Shown here: positions 8,665-17,158 of the stretch, one piece after another
Numbering within the stretch: the stretch's first letter is position 1
Layout: every line of letters starts with the position of its first letter
Assembly (NCBI RefSeq): GCF_000208405.1
Contig: NC_015437.1
Location: 1,357,501-1,421,500 of the forward strand
Length of the DNA: 64,000 nucleotides
Reading direction: 5' to 3'
From: Selenomonas sputigena ATCC 35185
GTDB taxonomy: Bacteria > Bacillota > Negativicutes > Selenomonadales > Selenomonadaceae
Program-made: the position numbers and the translations under genes
The notes under the pieces: model-generated
Told to the model about the DNA's origin: nothing
Databases searched by the model: none
The model's input: the letters and a program-made list of their open reading frames with translations, nothing else

Positions 8665-10611
8665 TCACTCTTGCATATCGCGAAAACGCCGCACGACTTC
8701 CAATACGCCTTCGGCACAAAGGCGCTCCAGCGTGGCGTAGCCGGCATTCATGCGCTGCGCAATCTCAGGCGCCAGTCCCACCTTCGGAAAGTTCTTCTCC
8801 GTATCGAGCACGATGCAGTGCGCGTCTCTTCGCGCGATCTCCTCCGCTGCGCGCAGCGCCTCCTCCTTCGCCTTCCCCGCTGCAGAAACATTCGTCCTGC
8901 CGTCTGTCACGAGCACGAGCACCGTCTCCGCGCCTTCCTTGCGACTGAGCTCATCCATCATCTTGAGCGCGGCGGCAAGTCCTTCCGCGAGCGGCGTCTT
9001 GCCGCCCGTCGGCAAAGAACGCAGCGCCTTTTCCGCCAGTTCCACGCTTCGCGTCATCGGCAAGAGCGTCTCGGCGCTCGTGCGGCGAAAGGCGATCAGT
9101 CCCACGCGGTCACGCTTTTGGTACGCTTCGCGCAGGAGGGCGAGCACCGCGCCCTTCACCATCTTCATGCGCTCCTTCGCGCCCATGGAGCCGCTCGCAT
9201 CGACAAGGAAGAGGATGTTCGCAGAGGCACGACGCGCCCGAATCCACACGCGCAGATCCTCAGCGCGTATGACGACGGCCTGCTCGCCATGCCGCTGGCG
9301 CTGATAGGGCGCCGCCGCGCGAAGCGTAGCGGCAAAGGCGAGGTCGATGCGCCGTCCGGTGCGCGGCAGCGATGTGCGCCAAGGACGTCCCGCCGGCACG
9401 TCAAGCTGCACGATGGCTCGTCTGCCGCTCTTGCCCTTCCTCACGCACACCGTTTCGCGCAGGAGAGAAAGCCGCGCCATAACCGCTTCTATGGAGTGCG
9501 TCTCATCTCTATCTTCGCCGCCCGAATCGCCATCCGCAGGCGACGCCTGCTCCTCGTCGGCCTGCGCCTCTTTTTCCTGCGATTCTCCTCTATCATCTTC
9601 CTGCTCTTTCGATTCGCCGCCCGTCGCATCTCTCGTCAAAACATCGTCCGGGCGCTCCTCCTGCGGCGCATCATCCGCCTCATCTTCCGACTCTTCCTGC
9701 GGCTCAGCTTGCGATTCCTGTGGCTCTCTCTGCCGTCTGCTGCTCTCTTCGCGCTGCTCCTTTTTTCGGCTCATGCGATGCGCGAGCACGAAGAGCGCCG
9801 CTTCCTCAATGTCCTGCGGCATCACATAGATGCGCCCGGCGAGCGCCGCCAAGGCGCGCGCCGCTTCCACGAGATAGATTTCGGCGCGATTTCCCACGCA
9901 AAGGGCACGTGCGGCGTACTGCGCAGCGAGATGCAGGATGGCACGGGAAACTTCCACAGCAGGAAGCATCTCTCGCGCTCGTGCCGCCTTCTGCTGCAGC
10001 TCGGCTTCCTGCTGCGCATACGCGCGGCAGAAAGCTTTTGGCGCACGCTCAAAAGCGAGCACGCGCCGCGCGATCTCAGTACGCTGCTCCGTCTCTTCCA
10101 CATCATCCATCGCCGCGAACATGCCGAAGCTGTCGAGCAGCACGGGCGAGAGCACGCCTTCTGCAGGATCCATCGTCCCGACAGGCAGACAGCTTATCTC
10201 CTCGACCGCCGATACGCCGTCGCGCTCCAAGGAAAACATCCCCGCCGACGCGCTCTCTAAGACAGACTTCAAGACCTCCTCGCGCAGGAGATTCACCTCG
10301 TCCATGTAAATGAGCGTATGCGCCGCGCGATGCAGGAGTCCATGGCGCAGACGACGCTCGCCGTTCCGCAGTGCCGCATCCACATCGAGGCTGCCGAAGA
10401 CCATATCGTCCGTCGCGCCAAGCGGCAGTTCGACGAGACTCCCTGTCGGCGTGAACGGCGCTGCCGCACGCACAAGGACGGATTTCGCCGTGCCGCGATT
10501 GCCTGAAATGAGCAAGCCGCCCGTGCGCGGATTCACGAGCGCGAGAAGAAGCGCCTTCTTTGCCTGCTCCTGACCGACGACAGCGGTAAACGGATAGCGC
10601 GGATATTCCAT
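8665..10611 (-). CDS. ChlD/BchD-like chelatase subunit (AAA+ plus von Willebrand A domain)
   Basis: A 648-residue protein with three parts. An N-terminal AAA+ module carries GNRGTAKS near residue 35 and the Walker-B-like segment LIYMDEVNLL. A linker at about residues 290-365 is dominated by Glu, Asp, Gln and Ser. The C-terminal VWA domain has the MIDAS motif DASGSMGAKE near residue 468 and TDGRTN further on. This is the organisation of magnesium-chelatase subunit D, which docks the I hexamer to the H (CobN-like) subunit. The ATG at 10611 follows GGAG at good spacing, 10 bp after the ChlI-like stop; ATG codons at 10617 and upstream are worse placed. As no chlorophyll genes are near, a cobalt chelatase or dechelatase motor is likely. 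Confidence 0.9.
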   Translation of the reverse strand: MEYPRYPFTAVVGQEQAKKALLLALVNPRTGGLLISGNRGTAKSVLVRAAAPFTPTGSLVELPLGATDDMVFGSLDVDAALRNGERRLRHGLLHRAAHTLIYMDEVNLLREEVLKSVLESASAGMFSLERDGVSAVEEISCLPVGTMDPAEGVLSPVLLDSFGMFAAMDDVEETEQRTEIARRVLAFERAPKAFCRAYAQQEAELQQKAARAREMLPAVEVSRAILHLAAQYAARALCVGNRAEIYLVEAARALAALAGRIYVMPQDIEEAALFVLAHRMSRKKEQREESSRRQREPQESQAEPQEESEDEADDAPQEERPDDVLTRDATGGESKEQEDDRGESQEKEAQADEEQASPADGDSGGEDRDETHSIEAVMARLSLLRETVCVRKGKSGRRAIVQLDVPAGRPWRTSLPRTGRRIDLAFAATLRAAAPYQRQRHGEQAVVIRAEDLRVWIRARRASANILFLVDASGSMGAKERMKMVKGAVLALLREAYQKRDRVGLIAFRRTSAETLLPMTRSVELAEKALRSLPTGGKTPLAEGLAAALKMMDELSRKEGAETVLVLVTDGRTNVSAAGKAKEEALRAAEEIARRDAHCIVLDTEKNFPKVGLAPEIAQRMNAGYATLERLCAEGVLEVVRRFRDMQE

Positions 10612-10621
10612 GCCCATCTCC

Positions 10622-11641
10622 TCAAACCAGTACATCATCCACGGCAGACCAGTCGACCTCGCCCTCCTCGAAGGGGCGGCGGCGCAGACGATGCGCGAGC
10701 ACGAGGCGGCTGACGGCCTTCATATCTTCCTTTTCGACCTCCGTGCGCCCCGAGAAGGCGGCATTCGCCATCGCCGCCTTGATGAGCGTGATGTCGGCGC
10801 GGTGTCCGTCGACGCCGAGCGCGAGCGAGATGTGCGCCGCCTTTTCCAGCATTCTATCTGCCACGGCGACGCTTTTGAGGAGAGCACGCGCCCTTTCGAT
10901 TCGCTCGCGCAATGCCTCCTGCTGCTCCCTGTAGGAAGCGGCAAAGCCCTCCGCATGCTGCTCATAAGCGATGCGCCTCTTCACCACCTCGATGCGATCC
11001 TTCGCCTCGCGCTCACCCGTCACCGTCACCGAAAGGGCGAAGCGGTCGAGCAGCTGCGGGCGTATGTCGCCCTCCTCGGGATTCATCGTGCCCACGAGCA
11101 CGAAGCGTGCAGGATGCGCATAGGAAATGCCCTCGCGCTCCACCGTATTGATGCCCATCGCCGCCGAATCGAGCAGGATGTCGACGATGTGATCGTCGAG
11201 CAAATTGATTTCATCGACATAGAGAATGCTGCGGTTTGCCTCCGCGAGAATGCCCGCCTCAAACTCCTTCCTGCCATGACGAATCGCCGCCTCTATATCG
11301 AGCGTGCCCACGACGCGATCCTCCGTCGCACTGACGGGAAGCTCCACGACGCGCATGGGAACGCTCTCCTCCTTCATGCGTGCGCCCGCTTCAGCCTTCC
11401 TGCGGCAATCGTCGCAAAAAAACTCCGGCGCCGCAGGGTCACAGCGGCACGCACAGCCCGCCACCGCCCGCATGGCGGGCAGCAGCCCCGCGGCGGCGCG
11501 GACGGCGGTCGACTTCGCCGTCCCCTTCTCACCCTTAATCAGCACGCCGCCTAAGGACGGCATGACGATATTGAGCAAAAGCGCCTTCTTCATCTCTTCC
11601 TGCCCCACGATGGCAGAAAAGGGATACGTCTTTTTCATCAT
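10622..11641 (-). CDS. ChlI/BchI-like chelatase AAA+ ATPase
   Basis: A 339-residue AAA+ ATPase that would form the hexameric motor of a class I chelatase. Walker A is GEKGTAKST, Walker B is [10 protein letters not shown], and the sensor region [11 protein letters not shown] follows. Between Walker A and the next strand is a four-cysteine insert (CACRC...CDDC), also seen in several ChlI proteins of anaerobes, that may bind a metal. The ATG at 11641 has GAGAAAGGG upstream; a second ATG follows directly at 11638. It is 47 bp from the preceding lipoprotein gene and 10 bp from the ChlD-like gene. A stand-alone magnesium chelatase for chlorophyll is excluded by the absence of bch genes here. Confidence 0.92.
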   Translation of the reverse strand: MMKKTYPFSAIVGQEEMKKALLLNIVMPSLGGVLIKGEKGTAKSTAVRAAAGLLPAMRAVAGCACRCDPAAPEFFCDDCRRKAEAGARMKEESVPMRVVELPVSATEDRVVGTLDIEAAIRHGRKEFEAGILAEANRSILYVDEINLLDDHIVDILLDSAAMGINTVEREGISYAHPARFVLVGTMNPEEGDIRPQLLDRFALSVTVTGEREAKDRIEVVKRRIAYEQHAEGFAASYREQQEALRERIERARALLKSVAVADRMLEKAAHISLALGVDGHRADITLIKAAMANAAFSGRTEVEKEDMKAVSRLVLAHRLRRRPFEEGEVDWSAVDDVLV

Positions 11642-11688
11642 GCAGGTTTTCCCTTTCTCCAGATTTTGGAATCTATCTTTCGGCACAT

Positions 11689-12699
11689 TCACTCATCGAC
11701 TGCCGAAATATGCGCATCGGCCGGCAGATAAAACTCGTCGCCGTAAACCCTGTAGGCGATTTCCTGCACGCCGTAGACAAAGTCCTGCGAGCAGTTGTAG
11801 AGGAAGGACGAACGCGGCGATACAAGGCTGTGATTTTTAAGCGCCTTGAGTGTTTGAAGCGCCGGATCCTCGGTATAGCTGCGAATATATGCGTCGAGCC
11901 ATTCCTGACCCTTCCACGGATAATCGGGCAAGAAAAGCACATCGGGATCAATGGATAGAATCACCTCCTTCGTCACTTCCTGCCCGTTGCGCAGTCCATA
12001 GGCGGAAACGCCGTTGATGACGCCCGCATAGTGACAGGCGTCGTCGAAGCTCGATCCCTTGCCGCCGTACGTGGGCATGAGCGAGAGGAACACGACGCTC
12101 TTCCTCTTCTCCTGTGGAATGGCGTCGACCTTCGCCTTGATCTCCGCCAGCTTTTCATCCATCTTCTTGAGCAAGATTTCACCCCTTCTCTTCTCCCCGA
12201 TGGTTTCCGTCGCAAGGCGCACGAGATCCTTGACCTCTGCGAGATTATGCGGGCCTCTGCCGATGACGACTTTCAGTCCTGCATCGCGCAGCGGATCGGC
12301 AAGTTCCATATACTGCCAATCTGCAACAAGAACCACGTCCGGATGAAGGGAGACGATGTATTCTACGCTCGGCTGATGTATCGTCTCAGGTATTTGCGAA
12401 GCGAGCTCCACCATATTGGAATTGACGGATTCCTTCATGCTCGAATGAACGGCGACAAGCCTTTCAGGCGGCACGACGCTGAGAACGATCTGATCCAAGG
12501 TCGCCGACAAAGTGACGATGCGCTGCGGCGGAGTGTCGAAATGTATCGTGCGCCCCGTGATGTCCGTCACCGAATACGATGTCGAAGAATTCGCAGACTG
12601 CTCCTCCACATTCTTTTCGCCGCCGCACGATGTTGTCAGAAAAAGCAGCAAAACGACGACAACGAGGAGCGACGATTGCATGAAGACCTTACTCCGCAC
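11689..12699 (-). CDS. Substrate-binding lipoprotein, BtuF/FepB type (copy 2)
   Basis: A 336-residue Peripla_BP_2 protein. A long hydrophobic signal ends in LTTSC with C25 as lipid site, followed by a Ser/Asn-rich tether. Shared segments with copy 1 include [15 protein letters not shown] and a conserved [16 protein letters not shown] region. The GTG at 12699 lies behind GGAAGGG and overlaps the radical SAM stop by 11 bp; the ATG at 12681 is an alternative start that would shorten the signal. Copies 1 and 2 look closer to each other than either is to copy 3. The ligand is probably a corrinoid or another metal-tetrapyrrole, inferred from the operon alone. Confidence 0.83.
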   Translation of the reverse strand: MRSKVFMQSSLLVVVVLLLFLTTSCGGEKNVEEQSANSSTSYSVTDITGRTIHFDTPPQRIVTLSATLDQIVLSVVPPERLVAVHSSMKESVNSNMVELASQIPETIHQPSVEYIVSLHPDVVLVADWQYMELADPLRDAGLKVVIGRGPHNLAEVKDLVRLATETIGEKRRGEILLKKMDEKLAEIKAKVDAIPQEKRKSVVFLSLMPTYGGKGSSFDDACHYAGVINGVSAYGLRNGQEVTKEVILSIDPDVLFLPDYPWKGQEWLDAYIRSYTEDPALQTLKALKNHSLVSPRSSFLYNCSQDFVYGVQEIAYRVYGDEFYLPADAHISAVDE

Positions 12700-13735
12700 G
12701 ATACCCTTCCTTTCCGAAAACTGCCGATGCTGCAGCCCTCTTCAACGCACATTCCGCCGCGCACGGCTCTTCTTGTTCCATTCCCAGCCAGCGCGCGAAG
12801 CAGCCGCCTCCGCAGGCGGCAAAATCGTGACATCGTCGGCAAAAATCCATGCTCCGCTGCATCTTGGCAGATACTTCCTGCAGACGACGCAAATTCACGC
12901 CCTGCATAACATTGCCTAGGAAGAAGCGCTTATCGCCGATGAAAGAGGAGCAAGCGTAGATGCCGCCATCGACGTCGACGTGGACGCCTTCGCCGTTCAT
13001 CGCATAGCAGTGGGAAAAGTCGCTCCCGCCGCGCCCTGCGATGTCTCTCGCCTGCTCCTCCTGCGATATGGCGAGGCGGCGTCCCGTCAAGCGATAAAGC
13101 GCCTCGCGCCGAGCGAAAACCTCGCGCATCGCCGCCGCCATATCGCTTTCTCGCGGCAAAGCGGCGTTCGTGCCGCGCCCCTGCGCACGCAGGAGGTCGA
13201 AACCGACGCGATGCACATTGCCGAAGTAATAGGCCATATCGACGACATCGGTCAGGCTGTGGACATTCTCCGCCGTCACGACGCACGTCAATCCGATGCC
13301 GACGCCACGCCGCGCAAGGCGCTCGATGCCCGCCGCCACGTCAGCGGCAGAACCTCTGCCGTCCGAATATTGCCTTTGGCGATCATGCACTGCCGGCCTG
13401 CCATCGAGGCTCACGCCGATGCCCATGTTGGAATCGCATAGGATATTCACCGCCTCTTCCGTCAGCAGCGTGCCGTTCGTCTGAACGGCCATGCGCGCCT
13501 TGATGCGATGATCGCGCACATAGGCGGCAATACGCGCAAGGAGCGGCAATGCAAGCAGAGGTTCGCCGCCCGAAAACTGCAGGAGGAACGGATCGCCGCC
13601 AGAGGCAGCCAGCTCGACAGCCCGCCGCGCCGTTTCCCATGCCATCATGCGCCTCGCTTGGCCGCTTGCATAGCAATAGCGACAAGCGAGGTTGCAGTCT
13701 CCCGTCAGGCTCAGCACCAGCATCTTCAGCCCCAT
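12689..13735 (-). CDS. Radical SAM protein with a C-terminal SPASM-like Cys cluster
   Basis: A 348-residue enzyme with the radical SAM motif CNLACRYC near the N-terminus, FSGGEPL, TNGTLL and a GVSLDG segment. The C-terminal part carries many cysteines (CYAMN, CSSF, CRRCHDFAACGGGC, CAAEC), as expected for SPASM auxiliary [4Fe-4S] clusters. This architecture occurs in anaerobic sulfatase maturases and peptide maturases. It also occurs in haem-pathway enzymes such as AhbC/AhbD and NirJ; the SLDG region looks more like the maturase group. I see no sulfatase or precursor peptide nearby. ATG at 13735 has AAAGGGG at good spacing; a TTG at 13768 is possible but poor. Its position between two binding-protein genes of a tetrapyrrole operon is unusual. 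Confidence 0.82.
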   Translation of the reverse strand: MGLKMLVLSLTGDCNLACRYCYASGQARRMMAWETARRAVELAASGGDPFLLQFSGGEPLLALPLLARIAAYVRDHRIKARMAVQTNGTLLTEEAVNILCDSNMGIGVSLDGRPAVHDRQRQYSDGRGSAADVAAGIERLARRGVGIGLTCVVTAENVHSLTDVVDMAYYFGNVHRVGFDLLRAQGRGTNAALPRESDMAAAMREVFARREALYRLTGRRLAISQEEQARDIAGRGGSDFSHCYAMNGEGVHVDVDGGIYACSSFIGDKRFFLGNVMQGVNLRRLQEVSAKMQRSMDFCRRCHDFAACGGGCFARWLGMEQEEPCAAECALKRAAASAVFGKEGYRAE

Positions 13736-13771
13736 CGCTCGCCCCTTTCCGGCACGCTTGCATATCAAGCA

Positions 13772-14770
13772 TCAATTTCCTGCACTCGCGCCGTCTTCAT
13801 TGGCAAAACGCTCGGGATAGACGGTCTTTGCCAGCACATAGACGGCTTCGACAGCATTTTGCGAAGCGCTGTAGCGGTACGTATCGGGCACGCAGTAGAG
13901 GCGGTTCTCACGCACCGCCTTTACATGCTTGAACAACGGGTCACTGCGCAGCTTCTCACGGAATTCTTCCGTCTTTTCCCCCTCGGCACTCCATGACGGC
14001 AGCAGGAACACGTCGGGGTCGAGCGCGACGACCTGCTCCATGGAGATGCTGTTGTCCTTCGTGAGACCCGCCATCGCTGCGCCGTTTCTGAGCGCGGCAT
14101 GGCGGCACATATCGTCGAAGAGGTCGTCGCGCCGCCCGAAGACGCCGCTGAAAGCGAAAGCGACGACAATCGGCCTCTCGTCTTCGGGAATGTCCGCCGT
14201 GCGCCGCGTCACATCCGCCAAGCGCTCATGCAGCCTTCCAGTCAAGGCCGCCGCTTCCTCTTCCCTGCCAATCACCTTGCCGATGGACTTGATGCGCGGA
14301 AAAACCGCCTCGATGCTCTTGGGTGTTTTGGAAACAAAGACCGTCAGACCCAGATCGCGCATACTCGCTACGAGCTCTTTCGGCACGCTGTCCGTCGTGA
14401 GCACAAGGTCGGGATGCTGTGCGAGCACGCGCTCAGGACTCTTGTCGTGTAGCTTGACGGGTACAGCTTTCGCCGCCTCTGCCATGCACGAAAGCCCCGC
14501 ATCATCCACATAAGAGGAAAGCGCCGCAATCTGTTCAGGCGGCGCGAGCGCGAGCAAAATTTCATCCGTACCGAGATTGAGCGAGACGATGCGCTGCGGC
14601 TTCTCATGCAGCACGATCTCCGTGCCCATATCGTCTGTGCCGCAAAAGAAATCGCCCGCTTCTTCCTCCACCGCCGTTCCCCCGCGCGCACATGCGCAGA
14701 GGAGGACGGTGACAGCGAGAAGGAGCGCCGGCACCACGCCGCGCCGCCATGCGTCAGAACGTATGCGCAT
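13772..14770 (-). CDS. Substrate-binding lipoprotein, BtuF/FepB type (copy 3)
   Basis: A 332-residue Peripla_BP_2 protein with a signal peptide ending in LLCAC (C27 lipidated). The N-terminal domain shows EKPQRIVSLNLGTDEILLAL, and the hinge-distal part shows FSGVFGRRDDLFDDMC. It is the most divergent of the three paralogues. The ATG at 14770 overlaps the TonB-dependent receptor by 17 bp. Directly behind an outer-membrane receptor, it is the natural periplasmic partner for the receptor's ligand. The ABC permease and ATPase expected with it are not in the window; they may lie beyond base 1 or elsewhere in the genome. Confidence 0.85.
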   Translation of the reverse strand: MRIRSDAWRRGVVPALLLAVTVLLCACARGGTAVEEEAGDFFCGTDDMGTEIVLHEKPQRIVSLNLGTDEILLALAPPEQIAALSSYVDDAGLSCMAEAAKAVPVKLHDKSPERVLAQHPDLVLTTDSVPKELVASMRDLGLTVFVSKTPKSIEAVFPRIKSIGKVIGREEEAAALTGRLHERLADVTRRTADIPEDERPIVVAFAFSGVFGRRDDLFDDMCRHAALRNGAAMAGLTKDNSISMEQVVALDPDVFLLPSWSAEGEKTEEFREKLRSDPLFKHVKAVRENRLYCVPDTYRYSASQNAVEAVYVLAKTVYPERFANEDGASAGN

Positions 14771-16730
14771 AGGTCAGGCGGAAGTTCAGCGGCAAATCGA
14801 GGTTGCCGTAGCGGTTCGAATAGTTCTCGCGATCGAGGAGATTGTAGATACCAAGCGTCACCGTATCATTCTTGCCGGCTGTATAGATAACATTCATATT
14901 AAGCTGCAGCTTATCCGGCACATCTTGTGCTGCCCCATATCTTTGAGCCGTATATTCACGATCTCCAAGATATTTGAGGTTCAAATTTCCCTGCCATTTT
15001 TTCATCTTATAATCAACACGTACGAGTCCTTCGATGCGTCCTGCATCCTGTACCCAGCCTTTACTTCCCGAAGGATCCTTGATTTCAGGATTGGAGAATC
15101 CTGCACCAAGGCTAAAGCTCCATGTATCATTGAAGCGTTTCGTATATTCGATTTCAAATCCCGTATTGCGAAAATCGCCCTTGTTCACTGCGTAATTTTG
15201 CTGCGTAGCCGGATTCAGAGCCCAGCCAATCTTATTCTTCATATCCATATGATAGACAGCAGCTTTCCACAGATCATTGCCACGCCTAATCTTAATGCCG
15301 GTTTCATACGTCCAGCCGCTCTCAGGCTTAAGACCTGTCGGATTGAAATTCTTATACCGGAAGCTATCATCTACCGTCGGCATCTGAAATGCTTTGCCAA
15401 CATTGATGTACCATGCTGTATTGCGATCGAATTGATAATTCGTCTGGAATTGCGGCATAAAGACGCTTTGATCCTCCTCGGGATCATTGATCCATTCACC
15501 ACGCAGTCCGAGTGTGAAATTGAAACGTGGCGTGAATTGCTTGCTGTATGAAGCATAAAGCGCATTTCCCGTGCGCACAGCCGTACGCTCTTTCGCCGGC
15601 GTATCGATGCCCTCACGCTTATAAGAATAGCCCAAAACCAGCGAATCTTTTCCAATCTTCCAGTTCTTTTGCAAGTCGAAAATCTGACCATCCATCGTTG
15701 CGTTGCTGTCATTTTTTTGATTTTTGATATAGTCATACCCATCTACCTGACGATAGTTATAACCAAGAACAGCGTGGATGCCATTTTCTTTCCCTTGGTA
15801 AACCAGACTAGCTGTATGGCGGCGATCATTATAGCGATAATTATATTTCACCCCCGTAGGAACAAGAGTATTTCCTGACTTCCTGTACTGGATTCCCCCG
15901 CGGGTAATATCACCTTCCATATAGTTGTAGTTCAGAGATATTTCTTCGGTCAGTTGTGCGATGAGTCCCACACGGCTTTTCTTTCCCTTGCCGACCCACC
16001 AATCAACCCATGAGATCTTATCAATGCCAAAGCCGTTGGAATGCGATAGATCCTTTGACCACTCACGACTCACATCGACGATGATACGATCTCCCATATA
16101 GGTTGCTTCACTTTTCTTGAAATAATTTCCAACCGTTTGATTTATTTGAAATTCTGGTTCTCCCTCCTTCGGCTTCTTCAAAATGATATTGATAACACCG
16201 CCCATAGCCTCGCCGCCGTAGAGTGTAGATGCAGCTCCCTTGACGATCTCGATGCGCTCGACCATCGCGGCGGGTATATTTTCAGTACTCGGGTAATTCT
16301 TGAGATTCATCGGCACGCCGTTGACCATGACGAGCGTACCCCTGTCATAGCCGCGCAGCGTGATGCGGCCGGCAGCAAAGCCGAAATCCTGCCCTGCCTC
16401 GCCATAGGATGTACTCGTTGAGCCGATCTGCTGGTCGATCGCCTCGAATACGTTGCGATAGCCCGCTTTTTCAATATCCTTCGCTGTGATGATTGTCGTC
16501 GTCGCGGGCGTATCGAGATCACTCTTTCGCCTGCGCTGCGCCGTCACGAGCGTATCGGGCAGATCATGACCGCCGCTTTCTGCAGTTTCCGCACTTTGTT
16601 CCTGCACCTGCGTCGTTTTCGCTGCCGCCTTTCCTGCCGCCGCATTTTCCGCCGCATACGCCTCGCCTGCAAAGCTCACGCCCGCGATTGCCGCAAGCAC
16701 CGCCCATGTCAGATGTTTCTTGCCTTTCAT
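14754..16730 (-). CDS. TonB-dependent outer-membrane receptor (BtuB/FepA-like)
   Basis: A 658-residue receptor: signal peptide ending near residue 27 (EAYA), a TonB-box-like DTLVTAQ segment near residue 60, a plug domain (ITLRGYDRGTLVMVNGVPM and STLYGGEAMGGVINII), then a 22-strand-type barrel ending in an aromatic residue (LTYAHTF). The protein imports a scarce ligand across the outer membrane with TonB energy. The cobalamin riboswitch directly upstream predicts a corrinoid. Base composition is visibly more A/T-rich over about 15000-16300 than in the neighbours. This may reflect barrel codon constraints or transfer of a receptor cassette. It is the first gene of the operon and proves a diderm host. 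Confidence 0.92.
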   Translation of the reverse strand: MKGKKHLTWAVLAAIAGVSFAGEAYAAENAAAGKAAAKTTQVQEQSAETAESGGHDLPDTLVTAQRRRKSDLDTPATTTIITAKDIEKAGYRNVFEAIDQQIGSTSTSYGEAGQDFGFAAGRITLRGYDRGTLVMVNGVPMNLKNYPSTENIPAAMVERIEIVKGAASTLYGGEAMGGVINIILKKPKEGEPEFQINQTVGNYFKKSEATYMGDRIIVDVSREWSKDLSHSNGFGIDKISWVDWWVGKGKKSRVGLIAQLTEEISLNYNYMEGDITRGGIQYRKSGNTLVPTGVKYNYRYNDRRHTASLVYQGKENGIHAVLGYNYRQVDGYDYIKNQKNDSNATMDGQIFDLQKNWKIGKDSLVLGYSYKREGIDTPAKERTAVRTGNALYASYSKQFTPRFNFTLGLRGEWINDPEEDQSVFMPQFQTNYQFDRNTAWYINVGKAFQMPTVDDSFRYKNFNPTGLKPESGWTYETGIKIRRGNDLWKAAVYHMDMKNKIGWALNPATQQNYAVNKGDFRNTGFEIEYTKRFNDTWSFSLGAGFSNPEIKDPSGSKGWVQDAGRIEGLVRVDYKMKKWQGNLNLKYLGDREYTAQRYGAAQDVPDKLQLNMNVIYTAGKNDTVTLGIYNLLDRENYSNRYGNLDLPLNFRLTYAHTF

Positions 16731-16755
16731 CTACATCACCCTTTCCCAAAATAAA

Positions 16756-16784
16756 GCGCCCCTCCTGCAAAGCAGAAAAGGCGC
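16756..16784 (-). other. Hairpin in the receptor leader
   Basis: On the minus strand GCGCC...CTGC pairs with GCAG...GGCGC around a three-base loop, about 25 nt upstream of the receptor start. The 3' arm contains GGAGGGG, a ribosome-binding-like sequence, but that sequence is too far from the ATG to serve as its main site. A role in mRNA stability or in the riboswitch expression platform is possible; no U-tract follows. Confidence 0.4.
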
Positions 16785-16797
16785 ATAAGGGCGGTGC

Positions 16798-16824
16798 AAA
16801 AAATTCCCGGCAGTTTCGCCGGGA
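16798..16824 (-). terminator. Intrinsic terminator of the cobalamin riboswitch
   Basis: On the minus strand a TCCCGGC/GCCGGGA stem with a six-base loop is followed by AATTTTTT. It stands between the aptamer and the receptor gene, where a ligand-controlled terminator is expected. Cobalamin binding would therefore cut transcription of the whole operon. Confidence 0.85.
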
Positions 16825-16898
16825 GGATTGCGTTCGTGCAACCGAAGAAACGCCAAACGGCGCTTCCTTAATCCCCTTCCCATCACTCGCAGGTCAAA

Positions 16899-17062
16899 TG
16901 GCGATTGTCCATCAGGCAGTTCTCCTGGCTCCAGCTCATCGCGCACCTGCGCCTTCCCAGGGCATTGCCCCAGTGACATTCCTTGCAGGCTGGCTCGCTG
17001 TTACAGTGGCGGGACCGCTCCGGCTTCTACCGGATTCCCTATTAAGTCTTACGACACCTGAT
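16899..17062 (-). promoter_or_regulatory. Cobalamin (B12) riboswitch aptamer
   Basis: The minus strand shows the conserved aptamer landmarks in order: AGGTGTC at the 5' side, AATAGGGAATCCGGTAGAA, GCGGTCCCGCCACTGTAA, and the B12 box GAGCCAGGAGAACTGCCTG. Such aptamers bind adenosylcobalamin or other cobalamins and repress transport and synthesis genes. The exact P1 ends are estimated. It lies between a consensus promoter and the terminator at 16798-16824, so the twelve-gene tetrapyrrole operon should be induced when cobalamin is low. Confidence 0.95.
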
Positions 17063-17086
17063 CCAACGATATAAAATTTCTATAAC

Positions 17087-17115
17087 AGGATAACACTGAT
17101 TTATCCCTATGTCAA
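17087..17115 (-). promoter_or_regulatory. Promoter of the riboswitch operon
   Basis: TTGACA (17110-17115) and TATCCT (17087-17092) are separated by 17 bp on the minus strand, about 30 bp upstream of the aptamer. The -35 is perfect and the -10 matches four of six consensus bases. Confidence 0.7.
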
Positions 17116-17158
17116 GAAAATAAATTCTATAGGAATCATTCTTATTATGGAAATTTCT

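Noticed and set aside
5431-10260. Very long plus-strand open frames (hundreds of codons) opposite the CobN-, CbiZ- and ChlD-like genes
   Set aside because: They are antisense to genes with clear family motifs, have no recognisable domains and follow from GC-rich codon use with few stop codons on the opposite strand.
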